The translations under genes and the position numbers were made by a program. DNA of 64,000 nt from Clostridiales bacterium (GTDB lineage: Bacteria; Bacillota; Clostridia; Lachnospirales; Lachnospiraceae): the NCBI GenBank assembly GCA_018372435.1, contig JAHAJA010000019.1:1-64000 (forward strand), written 5' to 3'. Shown here one piece after another: positions 45,262-55,206 of the stretch. The notes under the pieces were generated by a model. That model did no database searches. It worked only from the letters and a program-made list of their open reading frames with translations, and was not told where the DNA came from. Each line of letters begins with the position of its first letter. The stretch's first letter is position 1.

Positions 45262-47586
45262 CTATTCTCCATTAAGATTTTGTACTTGTATTTTCTTAAT
45301 AGAAGAGGAAGAAATTGCTGTACTTAAAATACATACTGCGATAACAACCACGAGACTAAGTATCAAAACTGGTATATTATAATCCGTTGGATAATTATAA
45401 ATACCTAACATACTGAATAAAAAATTCATAATTTTAGAATATGAAACCATAAATACAGGTATTCCAATTATCATCGCTAATACCCCACTCAATGTTACAT
45501 ATATCTCATTGGTATGAATTAAGTCTTTCGCGGGATATCCAATGGCTCGATAAATAGTAAACTCTTTTCTACTGTTAACATTCAACAATGATACAATAGA
45601 AAATACATTGATAGCACCAATTAACATAACCAATATACTAAATGGAATTAATACAATCTTTTGCGTCTTCTCAATTGGTTCAAGTGAATCCTTCAAATAA
45701 TTATCGCTTTCCTCGACATCTAATTTATTTGCGTATTTGTTAAGCAGTTCTTTCTTGAGTTTTGAATAATCACTACCACGTTTCATATTAAAGCAGATGT
45801 TAGTACTCCCATAAGTTTGATCAACGGATTCTATTGCCGATTCCTTGACACGAGCATATTTTGTATTATTGAACATCGTCTGAAAAGAACCCACGATTTC
45901 AAATGTCACATTCTTATTTGTAATTAACAATTCTATTGAATCACCTATTTTTTTATTCATTTTATTTAGTATTTTTTTTGATAACGCTATTTCATTATCT
46001 TCAATGGGATTTCGACCTTCTATTATGTCCCCTTGTAAATTATTCTCGTAATTATTATAGCATTGTAACGCCAAATCCTTTACTACACTATGTTCGTTTT
46101 CTGATACTTGTGCTCCTAAGTAAAGTAATGATCCTTTGACAATAGAAGTTACTTCCTCTTTTTCATCTAAAAATTGATATACTTCATTGGATATATTATT
46201 GTCTGTTACATAAACTCTATATGTAGATTTATCAATTCCAAACCAAAAGCTTGCACTGTTTCCTAATTTCGAAACATTTGAATAACAAGTTATAGAAAAA
46301 CAAACCATATAAGAAGATATGAATAATACTAAAAACAATAATCCTGAACTTTTCTTATGGCGAACAATTTTCCTAATACTTTGACATAGTGGTGAAAAGT
46401 TATTTTCCAGACCCTTTATTGACGCTCGACTTGTATCAACACGATCATTCATGGTTAAAGCTTCGACTGGTTCAATATGTTTGATTTGATTAATTCCTGT
46501 ATATACGACAATTAAAATATAGATAGACAAAAAAACAATTGTGCTCGACAGTGGTATCAAGTAATCAATATGGCAGTCAATTCCATATAATTTATAGTTA
46601 TTACTTACAATATAGTTTGAAACAATTGTTGATAACCCAGCTCCAATTACCGTAGATATTATCAATACATAAGCATAAGTTTTTATGTATATACCTATGA
46701 TTGTATTCGAAGAATATCCCATTGCCTTATATATACCAATCGTTTTAAACTCCTTTGATATATTATCCATAATACTAGAACGAATTACAGTTGATGAAAC
46801 TAAAAGAATAATGAATGCAAAGCCTATGATAAATCCTCCAAGCATTTTTTGGGATAATTCACTAATTAATTTTGCTTCACTCAGAGTATAACTCGATACT
46901 CTAATATTATTTATATTCTTTTCTGTAAAGGTATCAAACAAAACTTGATCACTCGTCGAATCGTTACCGTATACTACAATTAAATTAACATTGTCACCAC
47001 TAATTAACTTTAGTTGCTTTTGATTTATATATATACGACTACAACCTAAACTTGCTGAAACACTATAAGGTTCCGAATATATTCCAACAACCTTTAATGA
47101 CATTATATAGTCCGAACACTTTACATCAATAAAGTCTCCCACTCCTATGTCATAATTGTCCGCTGTAGCTGTTCCGATATAACATTCCCCATCTTGCAAT
47201 GTTTTTACATCAGATAAAAAATGAAGATTTCCGAAATCTCCCTCGTTATACGTCATAAAATAGTTCGAAGTAGTCGTAATTTTTTCATCCTTATAATAAA
47301 TAGTTCCTCTTAATTTAGTTACATTCTCTATGCATTGTATTTCTGAAACATCTTTTATCTCTTGGAAGATTTGAACAATTTCATCCGTATCTTGTTGAAG
47401 GCTATCTTTCGTATTAACTACTAAAAACAAGTCTGGTGCATTCGTCTGCTCAATAAGCTTTTTCATCGGTTTATCTGATGCTAGTAATATAGTAATAGCA
47501 ACAGACAAAATAAGAGAACTAAGCGATACAATAATCACCATAATTGTCATTTGAAACTTTCGAAATTTCACCTTATTTCTCCACAT
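45262..47586 (-). CDS. ABC transporter permease, FtsX/MacB-like
   Basis: The 774-residue permease has a first transmembrane helix (MTIMVIIVSLSSLILSVAITILLA), a large extracytoplasmic domain, three helices, a second extracytoplasmic domain and three more helices, the duplicated FtsX plan. The FtsX-type motif appears as FKTIGIYKAMGYSSNTIIGIYI and again as FTIYRAIGYPAKDLIH. With the ATPase encoded upstream (36-bp gap) it forms a MacB/LolCDE-type or bacitracin-type exporter, common in antibiotic and lipid export or self-resistance. It probably exports or protects against the cluster product (inference). Confidence 0.92.
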   Translation of the reverse strand: MWRNKVKFRKFQMTIMVIIVSLSSLILSVAITILLASDKPMKKLIEQTNAPDLFLVVNTKDSLQQDTDEIVQIFQEIKDVSEIQCIENVTKLRGTIYYKDEKITTTSNYFMTYNEGDFGNLHFLSDVKTLQDGECYIGTATADNYDIGVGDFIDVKCSDYIMSLKVVGIYSEPYSVSASLGCSRIYINQKQLKLISGDNVNLIVVYGNDSTSDQVLFDTFTEKNINNIRVSSYTLSEAKLISELSQKMLGGFIIGFAFIILLVSSTVIRSSIMDNISKEFKTIGIYKAMGYSSNTIIGIYIKTYAYVLIISTVIGAGLSTIVSNYIVSNNYKLYGIDCHIDYLIPLSSTIVFLSIYILIVVYTGINQIKHIEPVEALTMNDRVDTSRASIKGLENNFSPLCQSIRKIVRHKKSSGLLFLVLFISSYMVCFSITCYSNVSKLGNSASFWFGIDKSTYRVYVTDNNISNEVYQFLDEKEEVTSIVKGSLLYLGAQVSENEHSVVKDLALQCYNNYENNLQGDIIEGRNPIEDNEIALSKKILNKMNKKIGDSIELLITNKNVTFEIVGSFQTMFNNTKYARVKESAIESVDQTYGSTNICFNMKRGSDYSKLKKELLNKYANKLDVEESDNYLKDSLEPIEKTQKIVLIPFSILVMLIGAINVFSIVSLLNVNSRKEFTIYRAIGYPAKDLIHTNEIYVTLSGVLAMIIGIPVFMVSYSKIMNFLFSMLGIYNYPTDYNIPVLILSLVVVIAVCILSTAISSSSIKKIQVQNLNGE

Positions 47587-47622
47587 TTAAAATACCTCGC
47601 TTTATTCCATGCAACAATTTTT

Positions 47623-48381
47623 TTACCAACCTTGCTCTTCTAGAAATTTATTTACCTCTTTTAAGCGTTCTTCATAATCTTCATCTTGATATTGATCTAA
47701 TTCCATCTCATCATGAATAATTCCATCTTTAATATACAGTAATTTCATACCTCTGACGGCAACCTTTACATCATGGGTCACCAAAACGATTGTCTGACCA
47801 TTTCTATTTAATTTTGTTAAGATATCTAATACCTCTTGCCCCTGCGATGAATTAAGTGCGCCTGTTGGTTCATCTCCAAAAATAATATGTGGATTATTGA
47901 TTAATGATCTACATATGGCAACTCTTTGTTTTTGTCCACCAGAAAGTTGAGATGGATATTTATCTATATGATCTGTTAATTCCATTTCCTGAAGCAAAGA
48001 CAAAATCTTGGCTTTTAGCTCACTTTTATTTCTTTTAAGTTTATATGTTGGAGCTGCAATATTTTCGTAAACAGACAATTCCGGTATAAGATGTATCCCT
48101 TGAAATATAATTGATATTTTTTCTCTTCTCAGATAATCAAGTTCCTTTTCTTTCATCTTATTTATTTTTTGCCCAAGAATGGTGACTTCCCCACTTGTAG
48201 GCTGATCCATTCCACTCAAAGAATATAATAATGTTGACTTACCAGATCCAGAACTTCCCATAATCACAGTATAATCTCCAGAACATATTTCCAAATTAAT
48301 GCCCCTTAGAACATTGTGTTCTGCGTTTCCCATATTAAAAGATTTTGATATATTATCTGCTTTTAGTACTATGTCTTTCAA
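47623..48381 (-). CDS. ABC transporter ATP-binding protein (LolD/MacB-like)
   Basis: A 252-residue ATPase when started at TTG 48381, which has AAGGAG seven bases upstream and follows the preceding stop directly. The ATG at 48435 is also in frame but would overlap that gene by 53 nt and has no ribosome site. The family start KDIVLKADNISKSF supports the TTG. It has Walker A GSSGSGKST, Q-loop, signature LSGGQKQR, Walker B IIFGDEPTGALN and the H-loop VTHDVKVA. It powers the FtsX-like permease. Confidence 0.93.
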   Translation of the reverse strand: MKDIVLKADNISKSFNMGNAEHNVLRGINLEICSGDYTVIMGSSGSGKSTLLYSLSGMDQPTSGEVTILGQKINKMKEKELDYLRREKISIIFQGIHLIPELSVYENIAAPTYKLKRNKSELKAKILSLLQEMELTDHIDKYPSQLSGGQKQRVAICRSLINNPHIIFGDEPTGALNSSQGQEVLDILTKLNRNGQTIVLVTHDVKVAVRGMKLLYIKDGIIHDEMELDQYQDEDYEERLKEVNKFLEEQGW

Positions 48382-48382
48382 A

Positions 48383-49759
48383 TCATTGCTCCTTCCCATC
48401 AATGAGGCCATTTCCCAGTATTCGTCTCGAAACATTTATACTACATGGTATAAACGCTTCCCCCCAATCTCCCAACATATATAAGTCCTCATATACTCCC
48501 ATTTTATTAACTGGATTTTTTTTCATCTCTTCCGGACTATATGCCCAATGTGATTGGATTCCACGATATAAATGCAATGACTCTTGAATTTCTAATTGAT
48601 TAAATATACGTCTTTTTGTTATATGTAGTTTCTGACTTTTAAATTTTTCTTCTATGCGTAAAATCGACTCTCTAACGATTCGAGTTACTAGCGCACTATT
48701 ACTATTTTGGTTAACTGGTATAACCATTACGTATTCATATGTTTTATCTTCTTGTTTCTCTCCTAATGTATACAGCGTAAAAGGATATTCCTCTATTGTA
48801 TTACCTTGTTCAATATCACGAAGTTGAGACACAATCTTACCATGAGGGCTAAATTTTATGCAGGAAACCATTTCATCCATTTGTCTTTCATACTTACATT
48901 GCAAAAAAACAATGACGTTGCTACAACGGTTTTGTAGTTCAGAATTAAATTCTGCATCAACCATGAACGTGTCATGGTATGTTGATTTATCATAATCTAC
49001 CAACCATATACTAGACTTCACATCTAACGTATCTTGTAACCTTTTTTCAACAATCCTTCTCTTGACCATATCTATTTCTAAACTTTTTTCTTGCCATATT
49101 TCTCCGCCATTTTCTTTAATAATAACAGTAAATACATTTTTCAATTTATTGTATCCTCCCTTAATTCTGGAAGAATGAAAGATCTGCATAAGATAACCTG
49201 CCATAGCAACAAATGAAATTTCGCTATATGGGACATCTATACATAAAGTATCTTGCAATAAGGCTGTTTTAAATTTAGTTTGTATGTATTCAACATATCT
49301 CACATCTTTCAAACGTATAATATTTTGCATTTCGCGAAATCCCATTCTTTTAGGTGATGTAATCATATGTTCCCATTCTATTGCTACATTCCTAACCAAT
49401 TCAAAAAATTCGAATAACTGATCCTCTTCCTCTGGAAATGTCTCCACTAGAACCTCAAAGTAATCTTTCCACTTAGTTGGTACGTTTCGCACAAAATCTC
49501 CTATCTGTATCTGGTAATGGTATGGAGGTGTATCAAACTCTAGAGAAGAAATGTCCAATTCCTCTAATAATGATTGGAACACACCTCCTTGTATGTCAAA
49601 ATGATGCCGCAAGCACTCATATTGATTCCACAACTTCCTTTCTTCTTGTTCTTGTGATTCCATAGGAATATATAATGTTTTTTTACCGTTCTTAGCTAAA
49701 ATTGCACTTGTAACTAATACTGATAAACTATGACCAACCGCAACTATATCGTATTCCAT
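48383..49759 (-). CDS. Divergent FAD-dependent oxidoreductase-like protein
   Basis: The 458 residues have the outline of the phytoene desaturase/CrtI superfamily: an N-terminal Rossmann strand-loop EYDIVAVGHSLSVLVTSAILAKNGKKTLYI and a C-terminal YMLGDWGEAFIPCSINVSRRIL resembling the flavin-contacting end of the fold. The G-x-G-x-x-G loop is altered (VGHSLS), and the middle is poorly conserved, so FAD binding may be lost. The intact cluster relative is at 60359-61885. It could be a structural partner of that enzyme or act on its own. The fold assignment is moderately sure. Confidence 0.6.
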   Translation of the reverse strand: MEYDIVAVGHSLSVLVTSAILAKNGKKTLYIPMESQEQEERKLWNQYECLRHHFDIQGGVFQSLLEELDISSLEFDTPPYHYQIQIGDFVRNVPTKWKDYFEVLVETFPEEEDQLFEFFELVRNVAIEWEHMITSPKRMGFREMQNIIRLKDVRYVEYIQTKFKTALLQDTLCIDVPYSEISFVAMAGYLMQIFHSSRIKGGYNKLKNVFTVIIKENGGEIWQEKSLEIDMVKRRIVEKRLQDTLDVKSSIWLVDYDKSTYHDTFMVDAEFNSELQNRCSNVIVFLQCKYERQMDEMVSCIKFSPHGKIVSQLRDIEQGNTIEEYPFTLYTLGEKQEDKTYEYVMVIPVNQNSNSALVTRIVRESILRIEEKFKSQKLHITKRRIFNQLEIQESLHLYRGIQSHWAYSPEEMKKNPVNKMGVYEDLYMLGDWGEAFIPCSINVSRRILGNGLIDGKEQ

Positions 49760-49764
49760 AATAC

Positions 49765-50982
49765 CTACTCCTTATATTTTGCAACCGCAATGCAAGCACC
49801 ATTTCCGCCAAAAGCAAACGAGTTCGATAATATAACATCGAGATTGCCTTCTTCTCTGCTCGTATTTTGAACAAAATCAAATTCTTTATACCCTTCCATT
49901 GCTTCAGTAAAATTAATAGTTGCGGGTATTTTGTCATGAGTCAGACTTAAAATTGCTGCTACCAACTCAATACTACCTGCTGCACCAAGAGTATGACCCA
50001 CTAATGGCTTAATCGTCGAAATTGGTATTTCTTTCGCCCTATCTTTAAAAACATTCTGAATTGCCTTTAATTCCATTGCATCATTAAATACAGTTCCAGT
50101 TCCATGTGCATTGATATAAGAAACTCTATCATAAGAAATCTCCGCATCCAAAATACAATTACGAATTGCCAATTCAGCTCCACCGCCATTAGGATCAGGT
50201 GTTGTCTCGTGATATGCATCATTACTTAATCCATATCCTATTATTTCTGCATATATGGTGGCGTTTCGAGCAATTGCATGATTCAGCTCTTCTAATAATA
50301 TTAGTCCTCCACCTTCCCCTAAAATCAATCCATTTCGATCTTTTGTAAATGGTCTTGTTTTATTGACACTTAAACTTTTTAGGCCACCAAAACCACTTTG
50401 AGAAAGTCTACTAAAAGGATCTACTCCTCCTGCAACCATAACTTGAGCATCTCCGAATTTGATACGATCAAGCGCATACCCAATTGCATTAGTCCCTGAA
50501 GCACATGCTGTATCTACAACTGAAACAACATTCTTTAAATTGTATTTGTTAGCAATATAGATAGCTAGGTTAATATGAGGTTGATCAATAATTTCTCCTA
50601 CATTATTATTCTTATCTTGATTAACTTTAGAACGAATATATTTATCAATGCAATCGACATTACCAAGGCAGGTTCCTAGAGAAACTCCAATCTCCTCTAA
50701 ATTCTCTTTTGAAAAATCAATGTTTGAACTTTCCATTAGTTCACTACATGCAATATCTAGTATTTGATACACACGATCTTTTCTTTCATCTGATTCTATT
50801 TTCTTAACTTCTTTTATATAAGCTGCCCGATCAATTCGATAATCCTTTGCATCGAATAAATCAATTTCGGTCACACCACTTTTTCCTTCAAACATTGCTT
50901 CTGTAAAAGCTTTTTTTCCTATTCCATTTGAAGCTACAATTCCCATTCCTGTGACAACTACTCTTCTTTGCTCATTAACCAT
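49765..50982 (-). CDS. 3-oxoacyl-ACP synthase, FabF-type (KS 2)
   Basis: The 405-residue condensing enzyme has the full triad: Cys in VVDTACASGTNAIGYA, His in NAHGTGTVFND, and His in LVGHTLGAAGS, plus the closing SNSFAFGGNGACI. It is the second intact ketosynthase of the cluster, located 36 bp downstream of a His-less ketosynthase-like gene (51019-52212), making a second KS/partner pair. The two pairs may build different chains or act on different carrier-bound substrates. Malonyl-ACP is the probable extender. Confidence 0.95.
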   Translation of the reverse strand: MVNEQRRVVVTGMGIVASNGIGKKAFTEAMFEGKSGVTEIDLFDAKDYRIDRAAYIKEVKKIESDERKDRVYQILDIACSELMESSNIDFSKENLEEIGVSLGTCLGNVDCIDKYIRSKVNQDKNNNVGEIIDQPHINLAIYIANKYNLKNVVSVVDTACASGTNAIGYALDRIKFGDAQVMVAGGVDPFSRLSQSGFGGLKSLSVNKTRPFTKDRNGLILGEGGGLILLEELNHAIARNATIYAEIIGYGLSNDAYHETTPDPNGGGAELAIRNCILDAEISYDRVSYINAHGTGTVFNDAMELKAIQNVFKDRAKEIPISTIKPLVGHTLGAAGSIELVAAILSLTHDKIPATINFTEAMEGYKEFDFVQNTSREEGNLDVILSNSFAFGGNGACIAVAKYKE

Positions 50983-51018
50983 AATTACCTCCTCGACATC
51001 TCTTTCCAGCTATTACAG

Positions 51019-52212
51019 CTAATGAGCTGCTCCAACTATGATCGAATTAATGTTACTTCCTGGTATAAAAGAATTACACAAAATGTATGGAGATTCATGT
51101 TCATTAAGGTTATCTTTAAGTTCCACAAAACTCCCATGTTCATCATATCTCTTGGTACATGGAGGTAATTTCTTCGTTTGTAATATTTCAATTGCTATGT
51201 AACAAGAAAGAATCGAACCTGAGCTTATTACTTCACCAAAGTTTTCTTTCGGAGTTACAACAGCGATATTTTCCAGTCTATCTCCAAACACATTCACGAA
51301 TGCTTTCCGTTCGATAAAATCTATTCTTTGATCTCCATTTGCTGCTGATACAATACAGCCGATATCTTCTATCTTTAGATCTGCATTCTTAATTGTCTGT
51401 TTCATGTTTTTAGTAAATCTCTCAATAGCATCATCGACCTTAATTTGATTTATCAATAAAGGGCAAAATCTACTACTTATAGCTTTTAGCTCTGCCAACT
51501 TTCTTGACTTTCGTTCTATTATCTGGTTTTCTGACTCTATAAGGCAAACGGTAGCAGCTTCTCCTAATATAACTCCATCTGTGCCACTGGAAAATATGGG
51601 TAGCTTATCAATTTCTTTATCCTCTTTTAATAAATTGTGTGTTGCTAATGCTGCATAATTATTTTCATAAATCTCATCATATGCGCCAACTAAAATTCCT
51701 GGAACTTTCTTTCTGCAAATAAAATTGTATGCATATTCAAGGGAACAAGTACCTACTAGATAAGAACTAACACCTTTTAATCCAAAATATTTCGCCACTC
51801 TTCCAAGTGATGCATTTGTAACAAGGCATGGGAACAACATAGGTTGTACTTGCAACGGACCATTTTCCACTAATTGCGTAAAAAATTCTTCTGTAACTTT
51901 TAACGGCCCCCAATAGGTGGAAAAGACACTTCCATACTGTTCTGAATCATTTACATTGAAATTAGCATCCTCCATAGCTAATTTTGACGCTGTTAGCAAT
52001 GTTATTGAGAATTCTTCCATTCGTCTCGTAATACGAGGCGAAAAGTATGTATCCACATCAAATGATTGATTTCTTGCTATTCGTACATGCCTATCTTTAA
52101 ATTCCACTTCTGAAATTCCTGAAGTGCCTTGATAGAACTGCTGTCGGTTTTTTTCTTTTCCAATTCCTAGGCTGGATATAATACCCATACCAGTAAAATA
52201 TACCTTTTCCAT
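51019..52212 (-). CDS. Ketosynthase-like partner without active-site His (CLF-like) 2
   Basis: The 397 residues have the thiolase/ketosynthase fold (EKVYFTGMGIISSLGIGKEK... IFSSGTDGVILGEAATVCLIE). A Cys is near the expected position (LVGTCSLEYAYNF), but the first His loop is SAANGDQRID and the second ENFGEVISSGSIL, so both catalytic His are absent. As in chain length factors of type II polyketide synthases, it probably heterodimerises with KS 2. It is only distantly similar to the partner at 40045-41112, so the two pairs are not a recent duplication. Confidence 0.82.
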   Translation of the reverse strand: MEKVYFTGMGIISSLGIGKEKNRQQFYQGTSGISEVEFKDRHVRIARNQSFDVDTYFSPRITRRMEEFSITLLTASKLAMEDANFNVNDSEQYGSVFSTYWGPLKVTEEFFTQLVENGPLQVQPMLFPCLVTNASLGRVAKYFGLKGVSSYLVGTCSLEYAYNFICRKKVPGILVGAYDEIYENNYAALATHNLLKEDKEIDKLPIFSSGTDGVILGEAATVCLIESENQIIERKSRKLAELKAISSRFCPLLINQIKVDDAIERFTKNMKQTIKNADLKIEDIGCIVSAANGDQRIDFIERKAFVNVFGDRLENIAVVTPKENFGEVISSGSILSCYIAIEILQTKKLPPCTKRYDEHGSFVELKDNLNEHESPYILCNSFIPGSNINSIIVGAAH

Positions 52213-52230
52213 AATTCGTTCCCCCTTAGT

Positions 52231-53163
52231 CTAAACCAGGTTTGTTTTATTATTAAAATAGTTCAGTGGTTTAAAATAGTAGAGCTGACTATAACCAGCT
52301 TCGTTAAACTCTATCTCTGCTCCTGAACATATATGATTTAACTCTTCAAGGCTGATGCCACAACTTCCGAAACTTACATATTTGTTAATTTCTATATTGT
52401 TTTTATACTTAACATCTTTAAAATACTTCAAATTTTTGGACAGTACACTATACATTTCTGTATTATTCTTTAACTTGTCCATATGGTAATTCAGAATCGT
52501 ATCATCATATATAAATGGAACATCTGCCTTAAAAATGCGATAACCAAGTTCCGCATCCTCAGGTCCCCACCCATAAAAATTCTCATCAAAAATTCCTACC
52601 TGTGTTAATAAATCACCTTTTACTGATGCATTGGCCCCAGTAAAACAAATCCATTTGACATATTCATATTCATTTTCCCATATTAGCCTTCGCATATTAA
52701 TATATGGGTCTTCTTTGTGATACGAACTTAGAAAACTACTATCATGAAATCCCGTACGATATAGCCTTTCTTCCACTTCTTCATATTTATCAGGCGGTAC
52801 ATATAGAATTCTTCCAATCACAGCAAGAAAATTTTCATGTTTCTTATGCCACTCTATATGTTTTTGTACATATGTACTTTCGCAAAACACATCATCATCA
52901 GTAAAAATCAAAATCGAACCTTGTGCATTATGAATACCAATATTTCGTGCAGTTGCCTGTCCTAGATTTTTCTGATGAAATGCTTTTAAGTTCAACTTTC
53001 CTGAATAGTGTTCAAAAAATTCTTTTGTATCATCAACACTTCCATCATTAATTACAATCACTTCAAAATCCGTCTTGGATATCGTTTGGTTCTCCAGACT
53101 ATGTAGAGTCAGTTTTAATCTTTCAACTTTATTAAAGGTTGGTATAATTACTGTAGCTATCAT
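52231..53163 (-). CDS. Glycosyltransferase family 2 (with GT7-like C-terminal motif)
   Basis: The 310-residue GT-A enzyme has the nucleotide-binding start VIIPTFNKVERLKLTLHSLENQ, the metal/UDP motif LIFTDDDVFCE (D-x-D type), and the acceptor-side motif GWGPEDAELGYRIFKADV typical of the GT2/GT7 (galactosaminyl- or galactosyltransferase-like) branch. It has no membrane segment. With the PIG-L deacetylase it points to a sugar, perhaps an N-acetylhexosamine, on the product. Its start overlaps the stop of the upstream radical SAM gene by 4 nt. The donor is not determined by sequence alone. Confidence 0.9.
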   Translation of the reverse strand: MIATVIIPTFNKVERLKLTLHSLENQTISKTDFEVIVINDGSVDDTKEFFEHYSGKLNLKAFHQKNLGQATARNIGIHNAQGSILIFTDDDVFCESTYVQKHIEWHKKHENFLAVIGRILYVPPDKYEEVEERLYRTGFHDSSFLSSYHKEDPYINMRRLIWENEYEYVKWICFTGANASVKGDLLTQVGIFDENFYGWGPEDAELGYRIFKADVPFIYDDTILNYHMDKLKNNTEMYSVLSKNLKYFKDVKYKNNIEINKYVSFGSCGISLEELNHICSGAEIEFNEAGYSQLYYFKPLNYFNNKTNLV

Positions 53164-54590
53164 AAATAATTATATCCTTTCTTCCTCATTTGGTTTTTAT
53201 AACCTTCAACATAATCCCACAAGTCTTCAACTGTAAAATTCTTTGTTCCAAAGGAAGGTCTCTCTATTGTAAGCTGGAACAAGTCCTTATCATCTGACAT
53301 ATACCCTCTTGCCACAACTTGCTTTAATAACTGTGTTCCCGGAAATGGAGTTGCGTAAAAAATATAAATACCTGTCAAACCTAATCCAGCAGAATATTCC
53401 ATCGTCTGTCTAATATCTTCCATTGTCTCTCCTGGGAAACCAACAATAAAAAATCCATAGGTTTCGATACCAAGTTTTGTTGCTTCCTTCACCATATTAG
53501 CCCCATGCTCTAGATCAACATATTTATGAATAATATTCTGTAATGTGTTCTGACTAGCTGATTCAAATGGTAATGCCATTGTGTAGCAACCACTTTCCTT
53601 CATTAATTTCAACAAGTCCTTATTAATAGTTTTTAATGAAATACCATTTGGTAATCCCCATTTAATATTATATTTTTTTAACCCTTTAAATATTTCAATT
53701 GCACGTTCTTCGTTATAGGCAATGTTATCATCTTCAAAATGAATTTCTGTAATGTCATACTTTTCTTTAAGCATTGCCACTTCTTCCAATACATTCTCAG
53801 TACTTCTCATTCGATACTTATAGCCCCAAACATCATGGATCGTACAAAAATCACAATCATTTGGACAACCACGAGAAGTTATCATATGGGTTGCTCTTGA
53901 GGACTTTGTTTCAAAATGCGCACTATTAATTTTAAAATACCTGTCTACATTCTGTAACTTAGTAAAAGGTGAGCGTAAGGAGTCCAAATCTGTAATATAG
54001 TTTCTTTTTGGATTCATTATCACTTTTTTATTCGAATCTTTATAAATTAATCCATCTACATCGTTGAGTTTTCTTTTTTCGTTTAATGCTTCTAATAATT
54101 CATTAAAAGATTCTTCCCCTTCACCAATCATTATGTAGTCAATAAATTCGCTATCAATAACTTTCTTATAGTCAGCAGATGGATATGCACCGCCAACAGA
54201 AACAATGATATCTTTATTAATATGCTTAGTTATTTTAGCAATGGCAAGTCCATTTAAATAAAATGCTGTTGATTGAATAGAAATCGCAACCATATCCGGC
54301 TCATATTGAACTATTTCTTCTCTTATTTTTCTAAAAGGTAACCCGAAGATAATATACTCTTCACCCATTGGGACTTCATGATCATAGCCTTCAACAATAG
54401 CATCTATTACTTTTATGTCATACTCTTCATTCACATTCGCACTAATATATCCTAGTCCTAGTGGTACTTGACAGATTTTGCGTTCGCCTTTTATTGTTAC
54501 AGAAGGGGGTTGTATCAATAATATTTTATTTACTTTAATAGTACTTGACTTTGGTTTTTGCGTTAACATAGTTTTCCTTCTTTCTTTCAT
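53160..54590 (-). CDS. Cobalamin-type radical SAM protein 3
   Basis: The 476-residue protein has a cobalamin-binding-like domain (PLGLGYISANVNEEYDIKVIDAI... PDMVAISIQSTAFYLNGLAIAKI... VSVGGAYPSADYKK), the cluster motif TSRGCPNDCDFCTIHD at about residue 242, and a barrel with EIHFEDDNIAYNEERAIEIF and CYTMALPFESASQN. The C-terminal GIYIFYATPFPGTQLLKQV resembles BchE-like and phosphonate/methyltransferase radical SAM proteins. The longer frame begins MKERRKTMLT; the ATG at about 54569 is an alternative start. The target carbon is unknown. Confidence 0.88.
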   Translation of the reverse strand: MKERRKTMLTQKPKSSTIKVNKILLIQPPSVTIKGERKICQVPLGLGYISANVNEEYDIKVIDAIVEGYDHEVPMGEEYIIFGLPFRKIREEIVQYEPDMVAISIQSTAFYLNGLAIAKITKHINKDIIVSVGGAYPSADYKKVIDSEFIDYIMIGEGEESFNELLEALNEKRKLNDVDGLIYKDSNKKVIMNPKRNYITDLDSLRSPFTKLQNVDRYFKINSAHFETKSSRATHMITSRGCPNDCDFCTIHDVWGYKYRMRSTENVLEEVAMLKEKYDITEIHFEDDNIAYNEERAIEIFKGLKKYNIKWGLPNGISLKTINKDLLKLMKESGCYTMALPFESASQNTLQNIIHKYVDLEHGANMVKEATKLGIETYGFFIVGFPGETMEDIRQTMEYSAGLGLTGIYIFYATPFPGTQLLKQVVARGYMSDDKDLFQLTIERPSFGTKNFTVEDLWDYVEGYKNQMRKKGYNYL

Positions 54591-54596
54591 AAACTC

Positions 54597-55184
54597 TTAC
54601 TCAATCAATAACAATCCATAATAGGTATGGATATCATGAAAACTATTTAATATTTTCGTTTCCCAGCCTACATTTCTCACTGTATCAAATACACTAATTC
54701 CCATCGCTTCCATAGCAGGTCTGCTGACTTTATATTTTCTGCACTTAGGAATTCCCTCTATTTGTTTGCCCTGTATAACACATGTTTCGCACAACGTGCA
54801 AGGCCCACTATGCAAAGATATTACTTTGTGATATCCTTCTAGGAATATCTGTCGCTCAAGTCTAGCCATAATTTTTCTTAATTTATTCTTATAGTTGTTG
54901 TATTTTTCCATAGTATTATTTGTTTCTGTTTCAGTAAATTTCAGTAAAATCCCACTATTATAACATAGTACTGTATTTTTGCATTCAGAAAACCCTGGTA
55001 AATGTGGTGGGCACGTTAGATGCTGACCATACTCTTCACAGCCAAATTGGCATTTAAAGCGCACCCACTCTTCCATCACTACAACATCTTTTACTGAAAT
55101 TATTTTAGCATCTTGAACTCCTAATTCTTTACAACGTTCTACATACTGTTGGAATTTTTCTTGTCCTACACGCAAATCTCCCAT
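54597..55184 (-). CDS. DUF2284 putative metal-binding protein
   Basis: The 195-residue protein has two Cys groups, CQFGCEEYGQHLTCPPHLP (about 59-77) and GPCTLCETCVIQGKQIEGIPKCR (about 127-149), the pattern of DUF2284 proteins thought to bind an iron-sulfur cluster or metal. Such proteins appear beside methyltransferases and radical SAM genes, where an electron-transfer role is possible. It follows the GH3 gene by 22 bp and precedes a radical SAM gene by 6 bp. Function remains unknown. Confidence 0.8.
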   Translation of the reverse strand: MGDLRVGQEKFQQYVERCKELGVQDAKIISVKDVVVMEEWVRFKCQFGCEEYGQHLTCPPHLPGFSECKNTVLCYNSGILLKFTETETNNTMEKYNNYKNKLRKIMARLERQIFLEGYHKVISLHSGPCTLCETCVIQGKQIEGIPKCRKYKVSRPAMEAMGISVFDTVRNVGWETKILNSFHDIHTYYGLLLIE

Positions 55185-55206
55185 AAGTACTTTACGCCCT
55201 CCAAAT

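Noticed and set aside
48382..48435. ATG 48435 as start of the ABC ATPase
   Set aside because: It would overlap the preceding gene by 53 nt without a ribosome site; TTG 48381 has AAGGAG and the family-like N-terminus.
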